NCBI RefSeq assembly: GCF_002289345.1
Contig: NZ_NSDG01000005.1
Span: forward strand, 1-35,200
Origin: Pseudoalteromonas sp. HM-SA03
Lineage (GTDB): Bacteria; Pseudomonadota; Gammaproteobacteria; Enterobacterales; Alteromonadaceae
Length of the DNA: 35,200 nt
Reading direction: 5' to 3'
The notes under the pieces were generated by a model. That model searched no databases and was not told the origin of the DNA. It saw only the letters and a program-made list of their open reading frames with translations. How positions within the stretch are numbered: the first letter of the stretch is position 1; each line of letters begins with the position of its first letter. This document shows, in pieces, positions 10,259 through 17,933 of this stretch. A program made the position numbers and the translations under genes.

Positions 10259-12505
10259 CTATTTATTCAAAAAATACGGTCTACGGTAACCAAAAATACC
10301 CTGTTGAAGGAGTTTACTCGCATCACCACTGCTTTGGCTTCCAAGTCCTGTAAGGACAAATTTCAGGCTGAAGCCAGAATCAAACACTGCTTCATTATTT
10401 GTCAGTGTTTGGTTTAAGTTTGTTTCAATTTGACGATTCGCAGTCACCTGAATAGCCCAACAACAAGACTGGTATTGAATACCAACAAAGGATTCAACAC
10501 TTCTATTTGCCGTCATATCTCGGTGATAGCTTGCTATAAACTGCCAGTTATCGTCAATTGGTAAACTTGTAAAGAGACCGACTTGGTCAATTTCATAGTC
10601 TGAGACATCATTAACATAACGATGGTTCAATTGTACTAACTGCTTGTCGTCTCCTTTATAGTCCAGGGTAAAGTGAGACTGCACTAACTCTTTGCTATCC
10701 ACATCATATTGCACTCCACCTGAGAGATACCAGCGCTTATGCCAATGTAACATGGATTCAGCGGCAAATAGTGCATTATAGTTAGTATCATCAGTAAATA
10801 GTTGTTCAGAAGGCTTTACAGATGACTCAAGATAAATGATCTGACCTGCACTGAAGTTAAAGCGTTCGACATTACTGCTATCGAATACACGCGTGGTAGC
10901 ACCTACGGTGAATTGATTGGCTTCTGCAATACGGTCGTAACCCGAGTAACGGCGTGCTCTAAATAGACCAATAAAATCGTCTTGTAATTTAGCCGTGTCG
11001 TACCAGCCAATTTGGCTTTGTTCTCTGTGTGGTGTGTAAAGGTACTGAATTTGTGGCTCAAGCGTTTGTGTACCTTGTTCAAAAAAGAACTCGGTACTGC
11101 GTTCAAAATTTAGTTGTCCATGTACCCGTAAACTTGGCAATGTACGGGTGACAGACTCTTCATACTCTGTATCAGGCTCATCTATATTTTGTTCATAACG
11201 CGTGTGAAGTAGGCGTGCCTCGGAGGTAAATGACCAAGCGTAGTCGCTGCGTGAAAAAGACACGCGAGGTTCTAGGTGTAATCGCGACGCCTCTGAGATT
11301 GGCAAAGCATCATTTTGAAAATAGGCAAATTCACCCTCAAAGTCCCAATCAAGGCCAACAAGTTCATAACTGTCACGTGTACGGAAGCTAATTTGCGGTA
11401 GTGCAGTGTAGGATTCTCTGTGATCACCCAACACTTCAAAATCTTGCAACTTTAAGTCGACTAACCAGTCTTCACCAAGGTAACTTAGACTGCCGGTGCG
11501 ATATAGCTGAGTGTCAGTTTCATTGGCGTATTCGGATGTTAAATCAGTGAGATAGTTATCGTCGCTCACATTTGTGATATCAACAAACGCACGCCATTTA
11601 TCACTTAAATAACTTTTTTGTTGCCAATGTACTAAGTAGCGATCGTCTAGCTGCGGCTCTGAATCATCCTTACTGAGATATTCTACCCCAATTTTACCTT
11701 GATGTTGTTCAGTTAAATATCTGAACTCGGTGATAAGCTGAAATCCTTTATTAGCCATGTACCTCGGCGTTAGGGTCGCGTCGTAGTTGGGGGCTAGATT
11801 GAGATAATAAGGAGTGATCAGTTCCAAACCAAACTTATTTGAGCTGGAAATTGTCGGCGTCAGCAGGCCTGATTTTCGTCTATCATCGATTGGAAACGTA
11901 AAATAGGGTAGATAGACAATTGGCGTGTCCATAATTTTGAACACCGTATTATAGGTCTCACCCCAACCGTCTTCACGAGAAAGTACAATACTGCTTGCCT
12001 CAATACTCCAAAATGGGTCCTCAGCAGGACACGTGGTAAAGCTGGAGTTGTCGAGCGAAATTTTGCTGCCAGAGGCATGTAACTTCTCTGCACCACCACG
12101 GCCCTGCTGGTCTGTTAATTCATATTCAGCACCAAGCAAGCTCACGGTGTTAGCATTTAAATCCGCGAATAGCCCATTACTGTGAACTTTGGTAAATTGA
12201 TCTCGATAGAGTAGTGGTCCAGAAGCGCTGAGCAGGCCTTCTTTTTTATCGATTAGCGCACGTCTAGCTTCTAAACTCATGATTTCAGTGTTAATCACCA
12301 CATTACCCGAAAACTCAGCACTATCAGTACCTTGTAGTTCTAAGTCATCGGCAACGATATCAATGGCATGTTTGGGCAGCGAGGCTAACGGCTTCCAGTT
12401 TTCTGGCTGCATATAGTCTTTACATTGTGCGGCGACAATGTTCGTATTAGCAAAAGCTGTAGAATGAATAGCGGATAATACAGCCAAGCCCCAAATTTTG
12501 CGCAT
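10259..12505 (-). CDS. lptD: LPS assembly outer-membrane protein LptD
   Basis: Outer-membrane barrel that, with lipoprotein LptE, inserts lipopolysaccharide into the outer leaflet. The 748-residue precursor has a short signal peptide ending near AFA. A periplasmic jellyroll (OstA-like) domain lies at about 45-165, and a long barrel rich in alternating aromatic strands fills the rest. Four cysteines sit at 28, 159, 681 and 682, the same pattern as the two essential inter-domain disulfides of the E. coli protein, so oxidative maturation is likely conserved. Slightly shorter than E. coli LptD (784). It is first in its operon and diverges from amgK across 112 bp. Confidence 0.97.
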   Translation of the reverse strand: MRKIWGLAVLSAIHSTAFANTNIVAAQCKDYMQPENWKPLASLPKHAIDIVADDLELQGTDSAEFSGNVVINTEIMSLEARRALIDKKEGLLSASGPLLYRDQFTKVHSNGLFADLNANTVSLLGAEYELTDQQGRGGAEKLHASGSKISLDNSSFTTCPAEDPFWSIEASSIVLSREDGWGETYNTVFKIMDTPIVYLPYFTFPIDDRRKSGLLTPTISSSNKFGLELITPYYLNLAPNYDATLTPRYMANKGFQLITEFRYLTEQHQGKIGVEYLSKDDSEPQLDDRYLVHWQQKSYLSDKWRAFVDITNVSDDNYLTDLTSEYANETDTQLYRTGSLSYLGEDWLVDLKLQDFEVLGDHRESYTALPQISFRTRDSYELVGLDWDFEGEFAYFQNDALPISEASRLHLEPRVSFSRSDYAWSFTSEARLLHTRYEQNIDEPDTEYEESVTRTLPSLRVHGQLNFERSTEFFFEQGTQTLEPQIQYLYTPHREQSQIGWYDTAKLQDDFIGLFRARRYSGYDRIAEANQFTVGATTRVFDSSNVERFNFSAGQIIYLESSVKPSEQLFTDDTNYNALFAAESMLHWHKRWYLSGGVQYDVDSKELVQSHFTLDYKGDDKQLVQLNHRYVNDVSDYEIDQVGLFTSLPIDDNWQFIASYHRDMTANRSVESFVGIQYQSCCWAIQVTANRQIETNLNQTLTNNEAVFDSGFSLKFVLTGLGSQSSGDASKLLQQGIFGYRRPYFLNK

Positions 12506-12531
12506 TTAATAACCTATTAGCTGAGCATTTA

Positions 12532-12559
12532 ATTATAAGCTCATCATGATAAATGAAAA
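12532..12559 (-). promoter_or_regulatory. Candidate sigma-70 promoter of the lptD operon
   Basis: On the minus strand TTTTCA (12554-12559), a 16-nt spacer and a perfect TATAAT (12532-12537) lie about 30 nt ahead of the lptD ATG. I did not see a convincing sigma-E promoter here, although lptD is under sigma-E control in E. coli. Confidence 0.45.
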
Positions 12560-12617
12560 CTGTCGGAAATACAGTAGCATTTAAATATTTACAAGTAGAA
12601 GGTGTAATAGTAAACCC

Positions 12618-13613
12618 ATGAATAGTCAAAACCAGCGCGTCGAGTTTATACAGCAAGCAATACATAGCGACGATTTTATGTGTGAAGCTATCACCTCGGA
12701 TGCCAGCTTCCGACGTTATTATCGCGTTAAACGACAAACGATGTCGTGGATCTTAATGGAGACACCGGTCGATAAACTCGATAATACCCCTTTTATTGGT
12801 TTAAATACGGTGTTTGCAGGGCAGGGGCTCAATGTGCCACAAATCCTTGCGAATAGTGAAGAGCAAGGGCTGTTACTGTTACAAGATTTAGGTTCAGAGC
12901 ATTTGGCCGATAGGTTGGCATTGCCTTCTCGGCTAGCGGATTATCGTGCGCTGATAGCACTTATTCCAGAAATAGCCAAAACACCTAAGAGTGAATGGAT
13001 GAAGCCCTATGATGCTGAGTTTGTTGATATGGAACTCAATATTTTTTATGAGTGGCTAGTAACAAAATGGCTTGGTTTAACACTCACCGAATATCAACAA
13101 GTGCAGTGGCATAATGTGAAGTTGAAACTCGTTGATGCGATGACTCGTCAGCCGCAGGTTACGATGCATCGAGATTTTCATAGTCGCAATCTGATATGTC
13201 ATCAGTCACAGTGGTATCTCATTGATTATCAGGATGCGGTACAAGGACCTGTCACTTATGATGCGGTTTCTCTGTTGCGGGATTGTTACACTCGTCTTGA
13301 TGTATGTGAGTTTACCGAACTTCAGCAATATAGCTTTGATTGTTTAAAGGCTGCCAACTTATTAGACGATATGGATTTTAGCACCTATCAACATTACTTT
13401 GACTTAACGGGTATGCAAAGGCACCTTAAAGCTGCTGGAATTTTTACTCGCCTGTTGCAGCGAGACGGCAAAGGCGGATACTTAGAAGATATTTTGCCAA
13501 CGTTACGCTACCTTGTTGAAGTAGCAAATAAGTATAAAGAATTTCAGTGGCTTGCAAGCTGGCTGGAGAATGACATAATGCCTCAAGCACAGGCCAAATT
13601 AAGCACAAAATAG
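12618..13613 (+). CDS. amgK: AmgK-type N-acetylmuramate/N-acetylglucosamine kinase
   Basis: Anomeric sugar kinase that makes MurNAc-1-phosphate (or GlcNAc-1-phosphate) during cell-wall recycling. The 331-residue protein has an aminoglycoside-phosphotransferase fold. It shows the catalytic loop HRDFHSRNL (His184, Arg185, Asp186), the metal-binding DYQDA (Asp203), and an N-terminal SDASFRRYYRV segment typical of this family. It is followed 8 nt later by a MurU-type nucleotidyltransferase and lies back-to-back with lptD, the arrangement known from Pseudomonas. The function is inferred from family and neighbour. The ribosome-binding site is weak. Confidence 0.88.
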   Translation: MNSQNQRVEFIQQAIHSDDFMCEAITSDASFRRYYRVKRQTMSWILMETPVDKLDNTPFIGLNTVFAGQGLNVPQILANSEEQGLLLLQDLGSEHLADRLALPSRLADYRALIALIPEIAKTPKSEWMKPYDAEFVDMELNIFYEWLVTKWLGLTLTEYQQVQWHNVKLKLVDAMTRQPQVTMHRDFHSRNLICHQSQWYLIDYQDAVQGPVTYDAVSLLRDCYTRLDVCEFTELQQYSFDCLKAANLLDDMDFSTYQHYFDLTGMQRHLKAAGIFTRLLQRDGKGGYLEDILPTLRYLVEVANKYKEFQWLASWLENDIMPQAQAKLSTK

Positions 13614-13621
13614 AAGTAACA

Positions 13622-14314
13622 ATGAAAGCGATAATTTTATCTGCTGGTCGTGGTAAACGCATGATGCCACTGACCGCGAACCAACCAAAACCTATGCTTA
13701 ACGTCGCAGGAAAACCCCTGCTAGAGCATCATATCGAGCGTTTAAAAGTGGCTGGGATCTGCGATATCGTGATAAATCTTGCATGGCAAGGTCAGGTGAT
13801 AAAAGACTATTTCGGCAATGGTAGTCACTTCGGTGTCAATATTGAATACAGTGATGAACCTGAGGGGGGATTAGAAACCGCTGGTGGAATCATTCAAGCA
13901 CTACCGGTGTTATGTGAACAGGATGACAGCTTTATTGTACTCAATGGCGATATTTTTACGGACTATGATGTCAGCAGCCTAATGCAGTTACAGCTCGGTA
14001 GCACAGCAGAGGGCCATTGCGAGGCGCACATTGTGTTGGTAGAAAACCCTGAACATAATCCTGAAGGCGATTTTTGCCTTGCCCATCAGCCGCTCAATCA
14101 GCAAAAGTATACCTTGTCTGGCATTGGCAAATATCACCAAAGTTTTTTTACCGAGCTTGGGGCTGGCTTTATAAAACTAGGGCCGTTGCTGCGCAGTGGG
14201 CTTGAGCAGCATAAAGTTTCTACTGAACTGTATTTGGGCGCATGGGACGACATCGGCACGCCAGAGCGACTAAAAATGATCAACGAAAAGTTAGGGTATA
14301 GCGATGTGGGGTAA
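13622..14314 (+). CDS. murU: MurU-type MurNAc-1-phosphate uridylyltransferase
   Basis: Converts MurNAc-1-phosphate and UTP to UDP-MurNAc, which bypasses de novo UDP-MurNAc synthesis (the step blocked by fosfomycin). The 230-residue nucleotidyltransferase carries the signature AGRGKRMMPLTANQPKPML at about residues 9-27 and the metal-binding LNGD (Asp110). WDDIGTPERL near the end closes the sugar site. The length matches MurU and is far shorter than GlmU. It sits between amgK (8 nt upstream) and djlA (11-nt overlap). Another sugar-1-phosphate specificity is possible from sequence alone, but the amgK neighbour favours MurU. Confidence 0.87.
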   Translation: MKAIILSAGRGKRMMPLTANQPKPMLNVAGKPLLEHHIERLKVAGICDIVINLAWQGQVIKDYFGNGSHFGVNIEYSDEPEGGLETAGGIIQALPVLCEQDDSFIVLNGDIFTDYDVSSLMQLQLGSTAEGHCEAHIVLVENPEHNPEGDFCLAHQPLNQQKYTLSGIGKYHQSFFTELGAGFIKLGPLLRSGLEQHKVSTELYLGAWDDIGTPERLKMINEKLGYSDVG

Positions 14315-15149
14315 ATTATTAGGCACAATTTTCGGCTTTTTATTTGGTCGTTGGTTAGGCGCTATTTTAGGTTTTTATCTCGGCCATTTATTTGATAAAA
14401 GTTTGCGTCAGGATTTTGATAAAGTTGGTGGCTTTCAAGGTTTCATGAAAGGTGAAGAGCTACATGAGCGCCAAGCCTTGTTCTTTTCCAGCTGTTTTTC
14501 TGTGATGGGACATATTGCGAAGTCTAATGGTCGAGTCAGCGAAATCCACATTCAAGCTGCGTCTGCGTTTATGAGCGAAATGGGCTTGCAGGGTGAAGAG
14601 CGAAAAGAAGCACAACATGCGTTTACTGCGGGAAAAAGCAGTGACTTTTCGATAAAAGAAGCGGTTACCGATTTTAAAGAAGCTTTTGCCAGACGCTATG
14701 ACTTGAGGCAGCTGTTTTTAGAGATTCAAATTCAAATGGCATTTTGTGATGGTCATGTGTCTGATGCGGAGAAGGCCTTACTTAAACAGGTGAGCAAGTA
14801 TTTGGGATTCGCGGAAACCCACTTTTTGTTCTTGCTAAAGCGCTACCAAGCAGAATTTGAGTTTCGTCGCTCGCAGGCGTCGGGGAGATCGCAACATCAA
14901 CACCAGCAGCAGGGCGGCCGTCAACCAACATCACAAGATAACGGTTTAAACCGTGCTAAAGCATTGGCTGTACTGGGATTGAGTGAAGGGGCGAATGAGC
15001 GTGAAATCAAAAAAGCTTACCGCAAACTGATGTCGCAGCATCACCCAGACAAATTGGTGTCTCAGGGATTACCTAAGCATATGATGGAAGTGGCAAAGCG
15101 CAAAAGCCAAGATATTCAGTCTGCCTATGAATATTTAAAAAAGAGCTAA
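14304..15149 (+). CDS. djlA: Membrane-anchored J-domain co-chaperone DjlA
   Basis: Stimulates DnaK at the inner membrane. The 281-residue protein has one glycine-rich N-terminal membrane helix (about 5-30: FGFLFGRWLGAILGFYLGHLF, the known dimerising type). A TerB-like helical domain follows at about 50-190, then a Gln/His-rich linker (RSQHQHQQQGGR). The C-terminal J domain carries HPD at 247-249. The start codon lies inside the end of murU (11-nt overlap), so translation is probably coupled. Convergent with the DUF3530 gene, only 9 bp away. Confidence 0.95.
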   Translation: MWGKLLGTIFGFLFGRWLGAILGFYLGHLFDKSLRQDFDKVGGFQGFMKGEELHERQALFFSSCFSVMGHIAKSNGRVSEIHIQAASAFMSEMGLQGEERKEAQHAFTAGKSSDFSIKEAVTDFKEAFARRYDLRQLFLEIQIQMAFCDGHVSDAEKALLKQVSKYLGFAETHFLFLLKRYQAEFEFRRSQASGRSQHQHQQQGGRQPTSQDNGLNRAKALAVLGLSEGANEREIKKAYRKLMSQHHPDKLVSQGLPKHMMEVAKRKSQDIQSAYEYLKKS

Positions 15150-15158
15150 TTTGAAACA

Positions 15159-16004
15159 CTATAAGACGCGTAAAAAACCGAGTAACTCCTTTCTGAGCCT
15201 TTGATGTTGGAGCGGATCGGTTTTTTCTCCAAAAAGCTCTCGTTGGCGGTAATCAAATTTACTGTTTTTTCTCGCCCAGCGCGCTCTGTCCGGCGTATTG
15301 TCGACCACAATCGGATTGTCAAAACTGTAGTAAACATCCAGTAAAGCAGGGCTTATCAGAGAAAGGTTGGATGCCAAGTGCTTTTGCCGCGTAGCATTAG
15401 GCAGTTGTGGGCTAACAACGGCAAAGGCATCGATACGTAAATTGGGCAGGGTTGCTAAGTGCTCTCCAAATAAGCCTGCGCTATTACCAAATGCGACAAC
15501 CACCAACTTTTCTGTTTGAGTCATGGACAGGGTGTTGTAAAGCACTTCAAAGCGGCTGATCAAGGCCATTTTATATTCGTCGAGATTAGATTCTGAAATG
15601 GGTGCAAGCGTTTGCTGAGCCGGTTTTTCAGCTTCGGGGAGCGCGATGTCTTGCTCTAGCAGACTCGGTGCATAAGAAAGGTCCGGTGGAGTAAGGGTAT
15701 ACGTGTCGTAGCCATCATCGCTTAAGCGTTTTGCAAGAAAGCTTATGCCGCTGTTATTGAGAGGCGGAGTTTGCATGTCTGGTAATAAGATCACGATGCC
15801 TTCACGAGCAGCTGCCATATATTCTTGATGAAATACATAAAAGCTTTTGTTTTCGCTTTCCAATTTAATCAATTGCGATGGCTCGTAGAAGCGATTAGCG
15901 TCTTGCTGATAAAGAGAACCAAGCGGTGCTGCATCAATATGTTCTGCTGCAAAAGTCGTCGCGGGTAAAGTGGTAGCAAGTAATAAAAGCGTTCTGATGA
16001 TCAT
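15159..16004 (-). CDS. DUF3530-family exported alpha/beta-hydrolase-like protein
   Basis: The 281-residue precursor begins with a signal peptide (about 19 residues, ending FAA), so it is probably periplasmic. The sequence fits the DUF3530 family: EGIVILLPDMQTPP near the front and LVVVAFGNSAGLFGEH, where GNSAG has the GxSxG form of a serine-hydrolase nucleophile elbow. No function is established. A late histidine of a triad is not obvious, so catalytic activity is uncertain. The gene stands alone, convergent with djlA and divergent from the DUF368 gene. Its 3' end contains an extended inverted repeat with T runs. The ribosome-binding site before the ATG at 16004 is poor. Confidence 0.8.
   Translation of the reverse strand: MIIRTLLLLATTLPATTFAAEHIDAAPLGSLYQQDANRFYEPSQLIKLESENKSFYVFHQEYMAAAREGIVILLPDMQTPPLNNSGISFLAKRLSDDGYDTYTLTPPDLSYAPSLLEQDIALPEAEKPAQQTLAPISESNLDEYKMALISRFEVLYNTLSMTQTEKLVVVAFGNSAGLFGEHLATLPNLRIDAFAVVSPQLPNATRQKHLASNLSLISPALLDVYYSFDNPIVVDNTPDRARWARKNSKFDYRQRELFGEKTDPLQHQRLRKELLGFLRVL
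15172..15226. terminator. Bidirectional terminator-like hairpin inside the DUF3530 gene end
   Basis: AAAAAACCGA (15172-15181) pairs perfectly with TCGGTTTTTT (15217-15226). CTCC (15186-15189) and GGAG (15209-15212) extend the stem inward across a symmetric 4+4 internal loop. Either strand then ends in a U run. It can terminate djlA, and on the minus strand it lies within the last codons of the DUF3530 gene. Confidence 0.55.
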
Positions 16005-16124
16005 GGTACAAGCGCGTAAAATATCATAATTAGTTATCGACCAGTTAAGTGAAAGCTTTAGCTGTCGCTATTTTTTAGCGTTTTAAGTTAAACTGCTCGG
16101 CAGTGGAAATGAAAGGAGAAATTT

Positions 16125-17060
16125 GTGCAGTATAAAGATAGCAAACGAGACTATCTCTTTATGTTTTTAAAAGGGGCCGGAATGGGGGCTGCGGATGTTG
16201 TCCCGGGCGTTTCCGGCGGCACTATTGCTTTTATTACTGGCATCTATGCACGTTTTTTAACTGCCATTAAAAGTGTGAACTTACAGGCTTTGAGCACTTT
16301 GCGTCGTGACGGTCTAAAAGCAACTTGGCAGTACATTGATGGTAGCTTTTTACTGGCGGTATTTTCTGGTTTGCTCATCAGTGCAGCGTCTTTGGCGAAG
16401 GTGATCACTTATTTATTGGAAGCACACCAAACACTGGTATGGTCATTTTTCTTTGGTCTTATCGTCGCTTCTTTTATCTATGTTGCAAAACAGGTCTCTC
16501 AGTGGAACGGCCAAAATATTATTGCCTGCGCAGTTGGAGCTATTGTAGCCTTTGCTATTACTTCCCTTTCACCAGCTGAAGCGCAAGCATCTCATTGGAT
16601 GTTTTTTATCTCCGGTGCTATCGCCATTTGCGCGATGATCTTACCTGGGATCTCAGGGAGCTTTATCCTACTGTTATTGGGTATGTATGGCCATGTACTC
16701 AGTGCGGTGAACCAGCTTGAATTTGGCTTAGTAAGTTTATTCTTACTAGGTTGTATTGTAGGGTTAATGTCGTTTTCGCGCCTACTCAGCTGGCTATTGG
16801 CGCACTATCAGCAAGTAACGTTTTCGCTACTAGCTGGCTTTTTACTTGGCTCGCTTAATTTATTGTGGCCTTGGAAACAAGTGCTTACGACTTACGTGAA
16901 TTCCAGTGGTATAGAAAAGCCATTGAGTCAGGCCAATATTTTGCCAGCACAATACAGTACGCTATACGGTCAAGATCCAAATACGCTGGCATGTATTGCG
17001 CTTGCCATCTCAGGCCTTGCGCTGATCTTAACTATTGAAAAGATAAGCGAAAAATATTAA
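16125..17060 (+). CDS. DUF368 membrane protein, undecaprenyl-phosphate transporter (PopT type)
   Basis: Polytopic inner-membrane protein of 311 residues. The signature KGAGMGAADVVPGVSGGT appears at about residues 16-33, with a second related re-entrant motif MILPGISGSF in the middle, which suggests an internal duplication. About eight membrane segments are visible. DUF368 proteins have been shown genetically in other bacteria, including Vibrio, to return undecaprenyl phosphate to the cytoplasmic face, supporting envelope synthesis; the role here is inferred. The start is GTG at 16125, preceded by a good AAGGAG at 16112-16117. It is monocistronic between divergent DUF3530 and convergent 2OG-oxygenase genes. 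Confidence 0.88.
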   Translation: MQYKDSKRDYLFMFLKGAGMGAADVVPGVSGGTIAFITGIYARFLTAIKSVNLQALSTLRRDGLKATWQYIDGSFLLAVFSGLLISAASLAKVITYLLEAHQTLVWSFFFGLIVASFIYVAKQVSQWNGQNIIACAVGAIVAFAITSLSPAEAQASHWMFFISGAIAICAMILPGISGSFILLLLGMYGHVLSAVNQLEFGLVSLFLLGCIVGLMSFSRLLSWLLAHYQQVTFSLLAGFLLGSLNLLWPWKQVLTTYVNSSGIEKPLSQANILPAQYSTLYGQDPNTLACIALAISGLALILTIEKISEKY

Positions 17061-17073
17061 TAAAATAGACATC

Positions 17074-17116
17074 TAGAACAATAGACACGCGTTGAGCTTA
17101 CGTGTCTATTGTTCTA
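17074..17116. terminator. Long perfect inverted repeat between convergent genes
   Basis: Arms 17074-17089 and 17101-17116 are perfect 16-bp complements (TAGAACAATAGACACG and its reverse complement), with an 11-nt loop. The right arm encodes the last residues of the 2OG-oxygenase. On the minus strand the stem is followed by a T-rich stretch; on the plus strand there is no T run. It is probably a terminator or RNA-stabilising structure for both convergent transcripts. Confidence 0.6.
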
Positions 17117-17787
17117 AACCACCCCGTTACAGAAAGCCGCGGTGCTTTTGCAAATGGCGCGACGTAAGTCACAGAATGAATTTTGCTTACATCGAAAACC
17201 ACCAGTGAATTAAACTTAGGAGCATAACTTTTAGTGGGTGTGCCATCGGGTTCAAAAAACTGCAGTAGCCCGCCCCAGTCAGGGTGCCAACTTTTGCTTA
17301 GGCTGAGTACATAGGCATAAACCCGACCCTCAGCTTCAACAATGTCATTATGTCGAGTTAAATACTGACCACCAATAAATCGTGTTGCTTGGGCAGAGGT
17401 ACGGATAATGTTCTGTCCAGATATCGCAGAAAAGCAGGACTGTACAGCGCTACTATTGAGATTATTGTAGAGTTTTTTCAGCGTCTCAGGGCTCGTCGAT
17501 TCTATGGAGTGGCGGCCATACATAAAACCAACACCACGTGATGCATAGCTATGTATATCTTCGAGCAAGGCTTGCTGCTCTTGCGGTGTTAAGGCAAGAA
17601 TATCACTGTCTTTGACTGATTTTGCTGCCCCGTTATGAAAAAGTGCGAGTTGGTAGTCTAGGTTACAGAGGCACTCATGTAGTTGTTGAGCGTTTGTATC
17701 GTCTAGAATATTTTCAATCCGTGCAAAGCCTTCGTTGCTCAATTTTTGCTGTAATTCTGTTTGTTGTTGCTGCGAAAGTTGAAGCAT
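17098..17787 (-). CDS. 2-oxoglutarate/Fe(II)-dependent oxygenase, prolyl-hydroxylase-like
   Basis: Cytosolic protein of 229 residues with a double-stranded beta-helix oxygenase core in its C-terminal half. The iron ligands are visible as His146-x-Asp148 (TRHNDIV) and His204 (KIHSVTYV), and Arg217 (PRLSVTGWF) would hold 2-oxoglutarate. GGLLQFFEPDG between them is typical of the Tpa1/Ofd1 and P4Hc-like branch. The N-terminal half is helical and Gln-rich at the very start. The substrate is unknown; a protein side chain is plausible for this branch. Monocistronic, divergent from nhaD, with an operator-like repeat between them. Confidence 0.82.
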   Translation of the reverse strand: MLQLSQQQQTELQQKLSNEGFARIENILDDTNAQQLHECLCNLDYQLALFHNGAAKSVKDSDILALTPQEQQALLEDIHSYASRGVGFMYGRHSIESTSPETLKKLYNNLNSSAVQSCFSAISGQNIIRTSAQATRFIGGQYLTRHNDIVEAEGRVYAYVLSLSKSWHPDWGGLLQFFEPDGTPTKSYAPKFNSLVVFDVSKIHSVTYVAPFAKAPRLSVTGWFRTIDT

Positions 17788-17811
17788 AAATACCTACTGC
17801 TGATGTATGAG

Positions 17812-17835
17812 CCTGTTTGTACTACTGTAAACAGG
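17812..17835. promoter_or_regulatory. Operator-like inverted repeat between the 2OG-oxygenase gene and nhaD
   Basis: CCTGTTT (17812-17818) and AAACAGG (17829-17835) are perfect 7-bp arms separated by 10 bp in the 146-bp divergent region. The size and spacing suit a dimeric regulator. It lies 24 bp upstream of the oxygenase start and about 100 bp upstream of nhaD. No regulator gene is adjacent. Confidence 0.4.
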
Positions 17836-17933
17836 ATGCCTTAGACTTCAGTCCAATGCTGATTATTTTTTATCTATGCTAAAGTGAGTTTGGCTGAAAT
17901 GCTATCCCTCTGCACTCATCGATAGGCAAAAAA

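Noticed and set aside
12447-12737. 96-residue minus-strand open frame across the lptD-amgK region
   Set aside because: It overlaps the starts of lptD and amgK, both secure genes, and has no recognisable features.
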